Assembly: GCA_021811865.1 (NCBI GenBank)
Contig: JAKAQB010000001.1
Coordinates: 62,001 to 126,000 of the forward strand
DNA from: Actinomycetes bacterium
Lineage (GTDB): Bacteria > Actinomycetota > Acidimicrobiia > Acidimicrobiales > Palsa-688
DNA: 64,000 nucleotides
Direction: 5' to 3'
The translations under genes and the position numbers were made by a program. The notes below the pieces were generated by a model. It saw only the letters and a list, made by a program, of their open reading frames with translations. It did not search any database and was not told the DNA's origin. Below, piece by piece: positions 56,618 through 64,000 of the stretch (positions are counted from its first letter, which is position 1; every line of letters begins with the position of its first letter).

Positions 56618-57199
56618 ATGGCCGATCAGGCGACCTTCGCCGACCAGGCGATGGAGTACATGGGCTCCCTGTACACGGCCGCGCTCCGCATGACGCGAAA
56701 CCCGAGCGACGCAGAGGACCTGGTCCAAGAGACGTACCTGAAGGCGTTCCGTGCCTTCGGCGGCTTCGAAGAGGGCACCAACCTCAAGGCCTGGCTCTAC
56801 AAGATCCTGACCAACACGTTCATCAACTCCTACCGGTCCCGCAAGCGCCGGCCCGAGCAGACCGAGCTCGACGAGGTGGAGGACCTCTACCTCTACCGCC
56901 GCCTCGGCGGCCTGGAAGCGGTGTCGGCAAGCCGCAGCGCCGAGGAGGAGGTCCTTGACCACTTCACCGACGGCGACGTGAAGGCCGCGGTCGAGTCCCT
57001 CCCCGAGCAGTTCCGCATGGCGGTGCTGCTCGCCGACGTGGAGGGGTTCTCCTACAAGGAGATCGCCGGCATCCTCGACGTCCCGATCGGCACGGTCATG
57101 AGCCGCCTGCACCGTGGAAGAAAGGCCCTGCAAAAGGCGTTGCACGATGTGGGTGTCCGCCGAGGGGTGCTCGAGCCAGCGGTCGATGCCCCTGCGTAA
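56618..57199 (+). CDS. ECF sigma factor of the SigR/SigH (oxidative stress) group
   Basis: 193 residues. Region 2 has [20 protein letters not shown] and [20 protein letters not shown], followed by [20 protein letters not shown], the exact style of SigR/SigH. Region 4 has [20 protein letters not shown] and [20 protein letters not shown]. These sigma factors are held by a zinc anti-sigma protein and released by disulfide stress. The anti-sigma gene follows after 59 bp. ATG 56618 is supported by the -10 hexamer. Confidence 0.94.
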   Translation: MADQATFADQAMEYMGSLYTAALRMTRNPSDAEDLVQETYLKAFRAFGGFEEGTNLKAWLYKILTNTFINSYRSRKRRPEQTELDEVEDLYLYRRLGGLEAVSASRSAEEEVLDHFTDGDVKAAVESLPEQFRMAVLLADVEGFSYKEIAGILDVPIGTVMSRLHRGRKALQKALHDVGVRRGVLEPAVDAPA

Positions 57200-57258
57200 C
57201 CTCCTCGCCCCCCGTGGCGAGGGCCGCGAGCTCGACAGCGTGTAGGAGCAGGTAGGCC

Positions 57259-57558
57259 ATGGACGACGACAGCAGCGGGAGGCTTGTGGGTGCTGACCCG
57301 GGTCCTTGCGTAACCGGGTGCCGGGAGGCTCTCGAGGTGCTGTACCGCTACCTCGACGGCGAGCTCGACGACGAGCGCCGGCGGGTGATCGGCTATCACC
57401 TGGAGCGGTGCTCGCCCTGCCTCGAGGCGTTCGACTTCGAGGCCGAGCTGAAGGTCGTGATCGCCCACCGCTGCCGGGAGTCGGTGCCCGAGTCGCTGCG
57501 GCTCCGGGTCGCCGAGGCTCTGGCGGAGGCGTCGGAGTGGTTTCGGCCGCCGGCGTGA
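57259..57558 (+). CDS. RsrA/RshA-like zinc anti-sigma factor
   Basis: 99 residues with the ZAS motif His47-x3-Cys51-x2-Cys54 (HLERCSPC) and further cysteines at 17, 21 and 72. Helix LEVLYRYLDGELDDERRRV is typical of mycothiol-system anti-sigma-R proteins. Under disulfide stress the cysteines oxidise, zinc leaves and the sigma factor is freed. AGGAG and GGTAGG sit upstream of ATG 57259, so it has a leader and is likely expressed from the sigma factor promoter. Confidence 0.92.
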   Translation: MDDDSSGRLVGADPGPCVTGCREALEVLYRYLDGELDDERRRVIGYHLERCSPCLEAFDFEAELKVVIAHRCRESVPESLRLRVAEALAEASEWFRPPA

Positions 57559-57604
57559 CGGGCAGAGGTATCCTCGATGTTTAGTGACACTTAGTGGGAG
57601 ATTG

Positions 57605-57796
57605 ATGAGCGAGCGACCATCCCTCGGAGGACACGACCTGAGCGGCAGCGAGCGGCCATCCAAGGCCTACGCCAAGGACAGGGTGTGCCGCGAGCCGGGT
57701 TGCCGCACCCGGCTGTCCATCTACAACAACGGCAAGTACTGCTTCCAGCACGAGCCGATGGCGGTGCCCCGCACCCGAGGCAAGAAGATCGCCTGA
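57605..57796 (+). CDS. Small zinc-finger-like protein of actinobacteria
   Basis: 63 residues. GGGAG precedes ATG 57605. The core is RVCREPGCRTRLSIYNNGKY followed by CFQHEP, giving a C28-x4-C33-x12-C46-x2-H49 site likely to bind zinc, then a basic tail. Similar short proteins are common next to the sigR-type locus or elsewhere in actinobacteria and have no known function. TATCCT at 57569-57574 and a TTAGTG direct repeat (57581, 57591) lie in front and may be its promoter region. Confidence 0.75.
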   Translation: MSERPSLGGHDLSGSERPSKAYAKDRVCREPGCRTRLSIYNNGKYCFQHEPMAVPRTRGKKIA

Positions 57797-57816
57797 GCGT
57801 CCCTCGGGCGGGCGGG

Positions 57817-57836
57817 CGGCGGGCCGACGCCCGCCG
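57817..57836 (+). terminator. GC-rich hairpin after the small zinc protein gene
   Basis: An 8-bp perfect stem (CGGCGGGC with GCCCGCCG) and a CGAC loop lie 21 bp after the stop codon. There is no T-run, as is common for terminators in GC-rich actinobacteria. Confidence 0.45.
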
Positions 57837-57944
57837 GCGGGACCCGCTCGCATGTCCGCCGGTAGGCGGGGAGGCCCGGTGTCGGAAGAAGCGGGCGCTA
57901 CTCTGAGCCCGAATGTCCGGGTGCGCACGGCCGGTGGGCGTCGG

Positions 57945-59033
57945 GTGAACACGCCGCCGATCTCCTGGGATCACGCGACCCGGGTCGCGACGACGCTCGC
58001 GGCCCGGCAGCCGCCGTTGCCCGACTTCGAGCGCGACGCCATGGTTGCGGACTTCGTCGAGCTCACAGCCGTCGCCGAGGGCCTCGTCGAGAGGGAGACA
58101 GGTCTGCGCTCCCTCGCCGGACCCGCACGGGCCCGGGTCACGGACCGCCCCGGTTGGGTGAGGGCAAACGTGGCCTCCTTCCAGCGACTGCTGCGCCCCC
58201 TGGCCGACCGCCTGGCGGCGAGCGGATCCGGTCGCGTCCGCCTGCCCGGCCTGCCGGCGGCGGCGAGTGGTGTCGCCGGCGGGATGCAGGTCGGGCTCCT
58301 GCTGGCGTGGATGTCCACCCGGGTCCTCGGCCAGTACGACCAGTTGCTGATCGAGGACGAACGCCCCGAGGACCAGGACGTCGTGTACTACGTCGGCCCA
58401 AACATCGCCGCCGTCGAGCGCCGCTACGGCTTCCCGCCGCGAGAGTTCCGGCTCTGGCTTGCTCTGCACGAGGTCACCCACCGGGCGCAGTTCACGGGCG
58501 TGCCGTGGATGCGGGAGCACTTCCTCGGACTCGTCGAGGAGACGCTCGCGGGCGTCGACGCGGACCCGCGCCGGCTGCTCGGCGCCCTCCGGCGGAGCGC
58601 CGAGGAGCTGCGTGCGGGCCGGAGCCCCCTCGACGACGGGGGGCTGCTGGCGGTGCTGGCCACGCCCGAGCAGCGAGTCGCGATTCGCAAGATCGGCGGT
58701 CTGATGAGCCTCCTCGAGGGCCACGGCGACGTCACCATGGACCGGGCTGCCCTCGACCGGGTGCCCAACGCCGCTCGTTTCGGGCGGGTCCTCACCGACC
58801 GGCGCCGCCAGCGGGGCGCGTCGCGCGCCGTCTCCTCCCTAGTCGGCCTCGACGCCAAGCTGCGGCAGTACGAGCAGGGTGAACGCTTCGTGCGCACCGT
58901 CGAGGATGCCGGAGGCCGGCCTCTCTTCGACCGGGTCTGGCAGGCGCCCGAATGGCTCCCGAGCCTGCCGGAGATCCGCCAGCCCGACCGTTGGATCGCC
59001 AGGGCCGGCACGCTGCGGCCGGCGATCGGCTAG
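57945..59033 (+). CDS. Zinc-dependent metalloprotease family protein (DUF2342, 'F420 biosynthesis-associated')
   Basis: About 362 residues. The helical core carries the metal motif HEVTH within LWLALHEVTHRAQF, preceded by DVVYYVGPNIAAVERRYGFP and followed by FLGLVEETLAG, as in the family annotated 'coenzyme F420 biosynthesis-associated' or zinc-dependent metalloprotease. Its biochemical role is not established. In actinobacteria it typically lies just upstream of tilS and hpt, as here. GTG 57945 puts SWDHATRVA near the N-terminus like relatives; longer in-frame starts at 57852, 57879 and 57921 exist, and TACTCT lies at 57899-57904. Confidence 0.88.
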   Translation: MNTPPISWDHATRVATTLAARQPPLPDFERDAMVADFVELTAVAEGLVERETGLRSLAGPARARVTDRPGWVRANVASFQRLLRPLADRLAASGSGRVRLPGLPAAASGVAGGMQVGLLLAWMSTRVLGQYDQLLIEDERPEDQDVVYYVGPNIAAVERRYGFPPREFRLWLALHEVTHRAQFTGVPWMREHFLGLVEETLAGVDADPRRLLGALRRSAEELRAGRSPLDDGGLLAVLATPEQRVAIRKIGGLMSLLEGHGDVTMDRAALDRVPNAARFGRVLTDRRRQRGASRAVSSLVGLDAKLRQYEQGERFVRTVEDAGGRPLFDRVWQAPEWLPSLPEIRQPDRWIARAGTLRPAIG

Positions 59034-59042
59034 ACACCGGAC

Positions 59043-59804
59043 GTGGCGACCGTCCTCGTCGTCGACGACGAACGGGACCTCTGCGAGCTGGTGCGCATCA
59101 ACCTGGAGCTCGACGGCCACGCCGTGGTCGTAGCCCATGACGGGGACGCGGCGCTCGCCTTGGTGCACGGGGTCCGCCCCGACCTCGTCGTCCTCGACGT
59201 GATGATGCCTGGGCGCGACGGCTTCTCCGTGCTGCAGGAGATCAAGGGCAACGCCGCGGTGGCGAAGACGCCGGTCATCATGCTGAGCGCCCGGACGGAC
59301 GTCGTCGATCGGTTGAAGGGAGGCATCGAGGGAGCCGTCTCCTACCTGACCAAGCCGTTCTCCGTCCTCGGCCTGCGTGCCGCGGTGGTGGACATCCTCG
59401 CCGGCGAGGACGAGCTGGTCGTGCGTCGCCGGGTGCAGCGCGAGTCCCTCGCCGAGCTCGCCCGCCTCGAGGCCGGACGGGTCGGGCCGGCCGGCGTCGC
59501 AGCCGGCGTGCCCGCCCGCCCGCGCCTCACCCGACTGGAGCCCGTCGGTGGTGGGGGCGCACCCGGCCCGGCGCCCCCGCAACCGGCGCTCGAGCGGTGG
59601 CGCTCCCTCCTCTCGGACCGCCAGAGGGAGATCCTGGAAGCCGTGATCGCCGCCCCGTCCCTGCCGGCGGCGGCGGATTCGCTGGAGGTGAGCCGCAGCT
59701 ACCTCTACGCGAGCCTCCGCCGCATGGCCCGCAAGCTCGGGAGCGCGAGCGGCCCCGAGCTGGTTCGCACGCTGCGCGCCGGCGGGCGCGACGAGAGCAA
59801 GTAG
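59043..59804 (+). CDS. Orphan response regulator with LuxR-like output domain
   Basis: 253 residues. The receiver domain has VLVVDDERDL, the phosphoacceptor in LVVLDVMMPGRDG (Asp near 54), a serine in MLSARTD and lysine in YLTKPF. After a Pro/Gly/Ala linker, residues about 188-250 form a helix-turn-helix (LSDRQREILEAVIAAPSLPA, SLEVSRSYLYASLRRMARKL) that resembles GerE/LuxR output domains. No histidine kinase is nearby. It is inserted between the metalloprotease and tilS genes, with nine and seven bases on either side, so it is part of the operon. Confidence 0.88.
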   Translation: MATVLVVDDERDLCELVRINLELDGHAVVVAHDGDAALALVHGVRPDLVVLDVMMPGRDGFSVLQEIKGNAAVAKTPVIMLSARTDVVDRLKGGIEGAVSYLTKPFSVLGLRAAVVDILAGEDELVVRRRVQRESLAELARLEAGRVGPAGVAAGVPARPRLTRLEPVGGGGAPGPAPPQPALERWRSLLSDRQREILEAVIAAPSLPAAADSLEVSRSYLYASLRRMARKLGSASGPELVRTLRAGGRDESK

Positions 59805-59811
59805 CACGCGG

Positions 59812-60735
59812 ATGAGAGCCCACCTCGGGCTCGCCGACGCGATCGACGAGATCGCGGCCCGCTGCCGGTGGCCGGCGGCTCCCGGGGCGGCCGCCACAGC
59901 CGCCGTGTCCGGCGGCCCTGACTCGCTGGCGCTGCTCGTCCTGGCCCGGCGCGCCGGTCTCGACGTCCTGGCGGTACATGTCGACCACTGCCTGCGGGAC
60001 GGCTCCGGGGAGGAGGCCGCCGTCGTCGCCGACGCGGCGCGCCGCCTCGGTGCGCGCTTCGAGCCCCGTGTCGTGCCGGTGTCCCCCGGCTCCAACGTGG
60101 AGGCCCGGGCGCGCGCGGCGCGCTACGGCGTGCTGCCGGCCGGGGTCATGACCGGGCACACCGCCGACGACCGGGCGGAGACGGTCATGCTCAACCTCCT
60201 CCGGGGGGCGGCCCTCGACGGCCTGGCACCGATGCGCGACAGCGGGCGGGTCAGCCGGCCGTTGCTCCGCCTGCGGCGCGACGAGACCGAGGCGGTGTGC
60301 GCCGCTGCCGGCCTCCACCCCGTGCGAGACCCTTCCAACGACGACCTGGGCCTGCGGCGCAACGCCGTCCGGCACCGGCTGCTGCCACTGATGGCCGAGA
60401 TCTCCGGGCGCGACCCGGTGCCGATCCTCTGCCGCCAGGCGGAGCTGCTCGGCGACGACGCCGGCTTCCTCGACGCCGCTGCCGGCGTCGTCGACCCCAC
60501 GGACGCGCGGGGCCTTGCCGGCGCGGCCGTCCCGCTGGCCCGCCGTGCGGTGCGGCGGTGGCTGCGGGACGGGGACGGCGAGCGCCACCCGCCCTCCGCC
60601 GCCGACGTCGAGCGCGTCCTGCGGGTGGCCGCCGGTGTCGTTCTCGCCTGCGAGGTCACCGGGGGCCGTCGCGTCCGCCGGCGGGGGGGGCGCCTTGGGA
60701 TCGAGGCGGCCGGGGGCCCGCCGGTGCCGGAGTAG
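59812..60735 (+). CDS. tilS: tRNA(Ile)-lysidine synthase
   Basis: 307 residues. The PP-loop ATP motif is AVSGGPDSLALL, with HVDHCLRDGSGEEA and MTGHTADDRAETVMLNLLRG as further family motifs and the helical N1 region after it. It adds lysine to C34 of tRNA-Ile(CAU) so that AUA is read. The C-terminal domain is short, as in other actinobacterial TilS. ATG 59812 is seven bases after the response regulator stop. Its stop codon overlaps the hpt -10 hexamer. Confidence 0.93.
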   Translation: MRAHLGLADAIDEIAARCRWPAAPGAAATAAVSGGPDSLALLVLARRAGLDVLAVHVDHCLRDGSGEEAAVVADAARRLGARFEPRVVPVSPGSNVEARARAARYGVLPAGVMTGHTADDRAETVMLNLLRGAALDGLAPMRDSGRVSRPLLRLRRDETEAVCAAAGLHPVRDPSNDDLGLRRNAVRHRLLPLMAEISGRDPVPILCRQAELLGDDAGFLDAAAGVVDPTDARGLAGAAVPLARRAVRRWLRDGDGERHPPSAADVERVLRVAAGVVLACEVTGGRRVRRRGGRLGIEAAGGPPVPE

Positions 60736-60738
60736 GGT
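60733..60738 (+). promoter_or_regulatory. -10 element of leaderless hpt promoter
   Basis: TAGGGT overlaps the tilS stop codon and ends nine bases before ATG 60748. Confidence 0.45.
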
Positions 60739-60747
60739 CCAGCGGGC

Positions 60748-61398
60748 ATGAACGCCGTTGCCGACCCCCGGCCAGATGACGAGTCGGCCCAGGTGGGGAT
60801 CCCCGCCGCCCGGCGCCCGGGGATGCGGCCGGAGGCCCCGTGGGACGATCCGGCGCTGGGCGAGATCATCGTCCCCGCCGGCGAGCTGCAGGACCGCATC
60901 GCCGTCCTCGGAGCGGCGATCACGGCCGACTACGCCCACCGCCCGCCCCTACTGGTCGGCGTCCTCAAGGGGGCATGCATCTTCCTGTCGGACCTGGCGC
61001 GCGCCATCAGCCTCCCTGTGGAGATGGACTTCATGGCCGTCTCCTCCTACGGCGCAGCGACGCGCACGAGCGGGGTCGTCCGGATCGTGAAGGACCTGGA
61101 CCTCGACCTGTCGGGGCGGCACGTGCTCATCGTCGAGGACATCGTGGACTCCGGCTTGACGCTGTCATTCCTGCGGCGCAACCTGGCGGCTCGTCACCCC
61201 GCATCGCTGTCGGTCTGCGCGCTCCTCGTCAAGGAAGGCCTGCAGTCGACACCGCTCGACCTCTCCTACGAAGGGTTCCGGATCCCGCCCGAGTTCGTCG
61301 TCGGCTACGGCCTGGACGTCGCCGAGCGTTACCGCAACCTGCCCTTCATCTGCGAGTACCGGGAGGGCGAGCCGCCCGATGTGGTGGCCTCGTCGTGA
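60748..61398 (+). CDS. hpt: Hypoxanthine phosphoribosyltransferase
   Basis: 216 residues. The PRPP-binding loop is [18 protein letters not shown], with [19 protein letters not shown] and [16 protein letters not shown] as the flanking conserved segments and [17 protein letters not shown] near the C-terminus. It salvages hypoxanthine (and guanine) to nucleotides. An N-terminal extension of about 35 Pro/Ala-rich residues precedes the domain. In most actinobacteria ftsH follows hpt; here folE follows directly with a GTGA overlap. Confidence 0.95.
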   Translation: MNAVADPRPDDESAQVGIPAARRPGMRPEAPWDDPALGEIIVPAGELQDRIAVLGAAITADYAHRPPLLVGVLKGACIFLSDLARAISLPVEMDFMAVSSYGAATRTSGVVRIVKDLDLDLSGRHVLIVEDIVDSGLTLSFLRRNLAARHPASLSVCALLVKEGLQSTPLDLSYEGFRIPPEFVVGYGLDVAERYRNLPFICEYREGEPPDVVASS

Positions 61399-62045
61399 CC
61401 GCAGGGCTGCCCCTCGGCAGTGCTGGCGACGGCGGCGACGCTGAGGTGCTCCGCCCCCTCGACCCTGTGGCTGGGGAGGTCGACGTGGAGCGCATCGCCA
61501 GCGCCGTGCGCGAGATCCTCGTTGCCATCGGCGAGGACCCCGACCGTGACGGCCTCCGTGACACGCCGCTCCGGATGGCCCGCATGTACGCCGAGGTCTT
61601 TGCCGGTCTCCATGACGAGCCTGCCCGCCACATGTCGGTGACATTCCAGGCCGACCATGACGAGATGGTGATGGTGAAGGACATCCCTGTGTACAGCATG
61701 TGCGAGCACCACCTACTGCCGTGGTTCGGGCAGGCACACGTCGCCTACATCCCCAACGAGGACGGGCGCATCACCGGTCTCTCCAAGCTCGCCCGCCTCG
61801 TGGACGGGTTCGCCCGCCGGCCCCAGGTGCAGGAGCGGCTCACGACGCAGGTGGCCGACGCCATCGGGGTGGGGCTCGACCCCCGGGCGGTGCTCGTCGT
61901 GGTCGAGGCCGAGCACATGTGCATGTCGATGCGAGGCGTTCACAAGCCGGGGGTCCGGACGGTCACCTCGACCGTGCGGGGTCTGTTCCGGCGCAACGTG
62001 GCGTCCCGCAGCGAGGCGTTGAGCTTCATCAACCAGGGACGATGA
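61395..62045 (+). CDS. folE: GTP cyclohydrolase I
   Basis: 216 residues. Zinc and active-site motifs are [20 protein letters not shown] and [19 protein letters not shown], with [20 protein letters not shown] near the start. It makes dihydroneopterin triphosphate from GTP, the first step of folate synthesis. GTG 61395 overlaps the hpt stop by four bases. The gene begins a contiguous folate operon with folP, a phosphatase-like gene, folB and folK. Confidence 0.96.
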   Translation: MTAGLPLGSAGDGGDAEVLRPLDPVAGEVDVERIASAVREILVAIGEDPDRDGLRDTPLRMARMYAEVFAGLHDEPARHMSVTFQADHDEMVMVKDIPVYSMCEHHLLPWFGQAHVAYIPNEDGRITGLSKLARLVDGFARRPQVQERLTTQVADAIGVGLDPRAVLVVVEAEHMCMSMRGVHKPGVRTVTSTVRGLFRRNVASRSEALSFINQGR

Positions 62046-62081
62046 CGTCGGCCGCCCCTGCCGCACACCTCCCTTGACCGG

Positions 62082-62087
62082 TACCCT
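62082..62087 (+). promoter_or_regulatory. -10 element of leaderless folP promoter
   Basis: TACCCT ends seven bases before GTG 62095, within the 49-bp folE-folP gap. Confidence 0.45.
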
Positions 62088-62094
62088 CTTCCCG

Positions 62095-62907
62095 GTGACC
62101 CTGGTCATGGGCGTCCTCAACGTGACGCCGGACTCCTTCTCGGACGGGGGGCGTTGGCTCGATCACCAGCGCGCTGCCGAGCACGGGCGGCGGCTGGTCA
62201 CCGAGGGCGCCGACGTCGTCGACGTTGGAGGGGAGTCCACCCGGCCGGGCGCGCGCCCCGTGCCGGAGGACGAGGAGCGCCGGCGCATCCTCCCCGTCGT
62301 TGCCGCTCTCGCCCCCCACGTCCGGGTGTCGGTCGACACCCGCAAGGCGTCGGTGGCCGAGGCGGCCGTCGAAGCGGGCGCCACCATCGTGAACGACGTC
62401 TCCGCCCGGCTGGGGCCGGTGGCGGCGGCCGCCGGCGTCGGCTGGGTGGCGATGCACCTGCCGGCGGACCCCTCCGTGATGGTCGAGTACGCCCGCAGCT
62501 ACCACGGCGACGTCGTCGCCGACGTGACGGCGTACCTCACGGCCAGGGCCGAGGAGGCGTGCGCAGTGGGGGTGGGCGAGGTGTGGATCGACCCCGGCAT
62601 CGGGTTCGGCAAGACCGCCGCCCACAACCTGAGCCTCCTGCGCCATCTGGACCAGCTGGTGGCTACGGGGTGGCCGGTGGCGATCGGCACCAGCCGCAAG
62701 AGCTTCCTCGGCCCATTGTCGGTGCGCCCGGGTGAGCAGCCCGCCCCACCGGCGCAGCGCCTGGAGGCGTCGGTGGCGACGGCCGCCTGGGCGGCCCTCC
62801 AGGGTGTTTCGATGGTGCGTGTGCACGACGTGGCGGCCACGGTGCAGGCCATGCGGCTGGTGCGCCCCGCCGTCTCGGCCACCGGCGCATCGGGGAGCGC
62901 GGCATGA
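62095..62907 (+). CDS. folP: Dihydropteroate synthase
   Basis: 270 residues. Conserved motifs are LVMGVLNVTPDSFSDGG, DVVDVGGESTRPGA, VSVDTRKASVAEAAVEAGA, NDVSA, WIDPGIGFGKTAAHN and IGTSRKSFLG. It joins p-aminobenzoate to hydroxymethyl-dihydropterin diphosphate and is the sulfonamide target. GTG 62095 is chosen because it puts the first beta strand at the N-terminus and has a -10 hexamer upstream; a TTG at 62074 would add seven residues. Its stop overlaps the next gene's ATG. Confidence 0.95.
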   Translation: MTLVMGVLNVTPDSFSDGGRWLDHQRAAEHGRRLVTEGADVVDVGGESTRPGARPVPEDEERRRILPVVAALAPHVRVSVDTRKASVAEAAVEAGATIVNDVSARLGPVAAAAGVGWVAMHLPADPSVMVEYARSYHGDVVADVTAYLTARAEEACAVGVGEVWIDPGIGFGKTAAHNLSLLRHLDQLVATGWPVAIGTSRKSFLGPLSVRPGEQPAPPAQRLEASVATAAWAALQGVSMVRVHDVAATVQAMRLVRPAVSATGASGSAA

Positions 62908-63428
62908 GGGGCAAGTGGGCACAGGGCATCCCCCCCCGGTTCTTCGAATGGATCATCAAGGGGGGCCTGGCGGTGAGCGAGCGGCCGGGCGGCTACGCCC
63001 GCAACCACCGCAAGGTCCGCCGCCACGAGGAGCTGCTCTGGCTGCGCAACCAGGGCTTCACCCGGATCGTGTCGCTCCTGCCGTCCCCCCACAACCTGCA
63101 CGCCTACGGCGAGCACGAGATCCCCGCCACGCACCTGCCGTTCGGGCCGCACGACGAGCCCTCCGTCGTCCTGCCCGAGCTGTACGGTCGGCTGAGGGGC
63201 TGGCTCGCTCAGGGCGAACGGGTCCTGGTCCACCAGGAGGAGCTGAACGACCGGCTGATGGGAGTGGTGGCCGGGTACCTGCGGTGGTCGGGGATGATCC
63301 CCGACAGCGCCCAGGCCATCGCGGTGGTCGAGCGCATCCTGCGCCGGCAGATGGGCTCCGACGGCCGGCTGATCGTGGCCGGCGCCCCCACGCTCGAAGG
63401 ACACGCCCCTGAGCCCCTCACCAACTGA
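62904..63428 (+). CDS. Dual-specificity-phosphatase-like protein lacking the catalytic cysteine
   Basis: 174 residues. The fold follows small DSP/PTP proteins: HEELLWLRNQGFTRIVSLLP, ATHLPFGPHDEP, then a helix ending in GERVLVHQEELNDRLMGVVA. The P-loop should read HCxxxxxR; here it is His110-Gln111 to Arg117, so the nucleophilic cysteine is glutamine. The protein is probably inactive as a phosphatase and may bind a phosphorylated ligand. The dihydroneopterin triphosphate produced by FolE must lose phosphates before FolB acts, but this protein lacks the chemistry to do so by itself. ATG 62904 overlaps the folP stop. Confidence 0.75.
   Translation: MRGKWAQGIPPRFFEWIIKGGLAVSERPGGYARNHRKVRRHEELLWLRNQGFTRIVSLLPSPHNLHAYGEHEIPATHLPFGPHDEPSVVLPELYGRLRGWLAQGERVLVHQEELNDRLMGVVAGYLRWSGMIPDSAQAIAVVERILRRQMGSDGRLIVAGAPTLEGHAPEPLTN
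63396..63411 (+). promoter_or_regulatory. Ribosome binding site and probable CTG start of folB
   Basis: GAAGGA at 63396-63401 is followed after seven bases by CTG at 63409, in frame with folB. No ATG, GTG or TTG exists in this frame before 63484, which would cut off the first beta strand. Confidence 0.45.
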
Positions 63429-63828
63429 CCCGGCGGTCCGCGGCCGATGCGGGGACCGCATCGAGCTGCGCGGGCTGCGCGCCATGGGCACCCACGGTGT
63501 CCTGCCGGAGGAGCGGCTGCGCCCCCAGCCCTTCGAGGTCGACGTCGACGTCTATGCCGACCTCTCGCTGGCGGGTGCCTCCGATGCGCTCGTGGACACC
63601 ATCGACTACGGCGCCGTCGCAGGGGTGGTGGCCGGCGAGATCGGCGGAGCGCACGCCGACCTGCTCGAGCACCTGGCCGACCGTGTTGCCTCCGCCGCCC
63701 TCGCCGCCGCCGGGTCGCGGGCGGACGCTGTGACCGTCACGGTGCGCAAGTTGCGGCCCCCGGTACCCGTCGAGCTGGCCGTCGCTGCCGTGACCATCCA
63801 CCGGTCCCGGCCCGGGGGCGGGCGGTGA
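63409..63828 (+). CDS. folB: Dihydroneopterin aldolase
   Basis: About 139 residues. RIELRGLRAMGTHGVLPEER is the family N-terminus with the substrate-binding glutamate nearby; DVDVYADLSLAG, TIDYGAV and VTVRKLRPPVP with the catalytic lysine follow. It cleaves dihydroneopterin to hydroxymethyl-dihydropterin and glycolaldehyde. The only standard start, ATG 63484, lies inside the first strand, so initiation probably occurs at CTG 63409, which has a good ribosome binding site and lies within the end of the upstream gene. The stop overlaps the possible folK GTG. Confidence 0.88.
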   Translation: MSPSPTDPAVRGRCGDRIELRGLRAMGTHGVLPEERLRPQPFEVDVDVYADLSLAGASDALVDTIDYGAVAGVVAGEIGGAHADLLEHLADRVASAALAAAGSRADAVTVTVRKLRPPVPVELAVAAVTIHRSRPGGGR

Positions 63829-64000
63829 CAGCCATGCTCCGCCGGGCATTCCTCGGCCTGGGATCCAACCTCGGCGACCGCTGGGAGCACCTGCGGTCGG
63901 GGGTCACCTGCCTCCCAGACGTGGCAGCGGTCTCCGCCGTGTACGAGACCGACCCGGTGGGGGGGCCCGACGGTCAGGGCCCGTACCTCAACGCGGTGGT
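63825..64000 (+). CDS. folK: 2-amino-4-hydroxy-6-hydroxymethyl-dihydropteridine diphosphokinase (cut by window end)
   Basis: The visible 58 residues include AFLGLGSNLGDRWEHLRSGV and VSAVYETDPVGGPDGQGPYL followed by NAVV, the unmistakable start of FolK. It transfers diphosphate from ATP to hydroxymethyl-dihydropterin. GTG 63825 overlaps the folB stop (GTGA) and ATG 63834 is an alternative three codons later. The gene continues beyond the window. Confidence 0.92.
   Translation, partial: MTAMLRRAFLGLGSNLGDRWEHLRSGVTCLPDVAAVSAVYETDPVGGPDGQGPYLNAV

Noticed and set aside
62064..62087. TTGACC as a -35 box for folP
   Set aside because: It lies only 12 bases from the TACCCT -10 hexamer, too close for a normal spacer.

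Overview
This window looks like chromosomal DNA of a very GC-rich member of the Actinomycetota. The evidence is a WhiB regulator, a SigR/RsrA-type redox sigma system, a mycothiol-dependent DinB-like enzyme, the F420-associated zinc-metalloprotease family gene, and the conserved actinobacterial order metalloprotease-tilS-hpt-folE-folP-folB-folK. The gene set would suit the class Acidimicrobiia, but that placement is inference. I found no rRNA, tRNA, CRISPR array, prophage or intact transposase.

Layout. 0-9.7 kb: a MarR/YceI pair, two DMT transporters, a glycosyltransferase fused to a GtrA domain, an FAD oxidoreductase, a class III aminotransferase, and an MFS pump with a lipoprotein. 9.7-18 kb: secreted CAP protein, HtrA protease coupled to the RNA helicase HrpA, then WhiB, a mycothiol-type enzyme and a rhodanese. 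18-24.5 kb: a Fur-family remnant, a secreted S53 peptidase, a degenerate GGDEF protein, a DUF445 protein and an M20 amidohydrolase. 24.5-32 kb: a compact cell-wall precursor module of MurF-Alr fusion, tandem Ddl-Ddl fusion, MurL-type epimerase and MurD2-type ligase. 32-41.4 kb: bifunctional PutA, a Ski2-like helicase and a DrrA/DrrB-type ABC transporter whose two genes are separated by unrelated genes and an SDR pseudogene. 41.9-47.7 kb: a trimethylamine-dehydrogenase-like flavoprotein, a stretch of decayed genes (LysR, DUF1028) with one of two copies of a hairpin repeat, a pRiA4b ORF-3 protein, a zinc alcohol dehydrogenase and a formaldehyde-activating-enzyme homologue. 47.9-56.5 kb: an MFS protein with a repeat domain, TetR/acyl-CoA ligase, ArsR-like/MFS, GDPD and GpsA. 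56.6-64 kb: sigma/anti-sigma pair, then the tilS-hpt-fol cluster, cut at folK by the window end.

The strongest system-level signal is the 24.5-32 kb module. MurL and MurD2 together form the known alternative route that adds L-Glu to UDP-MurNAc-L-Ala and then epimerises it, so a glutamate racemase is not needed. Here the pair sits directly after genes that make D-Ala, make D-Ala-D-Ala and attach the dipeptide, two of them as unusual fusions.

A second feature runs through the window. At least 19 genes have a TANNNT -10 hexamer ending 6-9 bases before the start codon and no Shine-Dalgarno sequence, so leaderless transcription is probably common. I used this to choose many starts. Long reading frames opposite or offset to these genes are GC-skew shadows and are left out.
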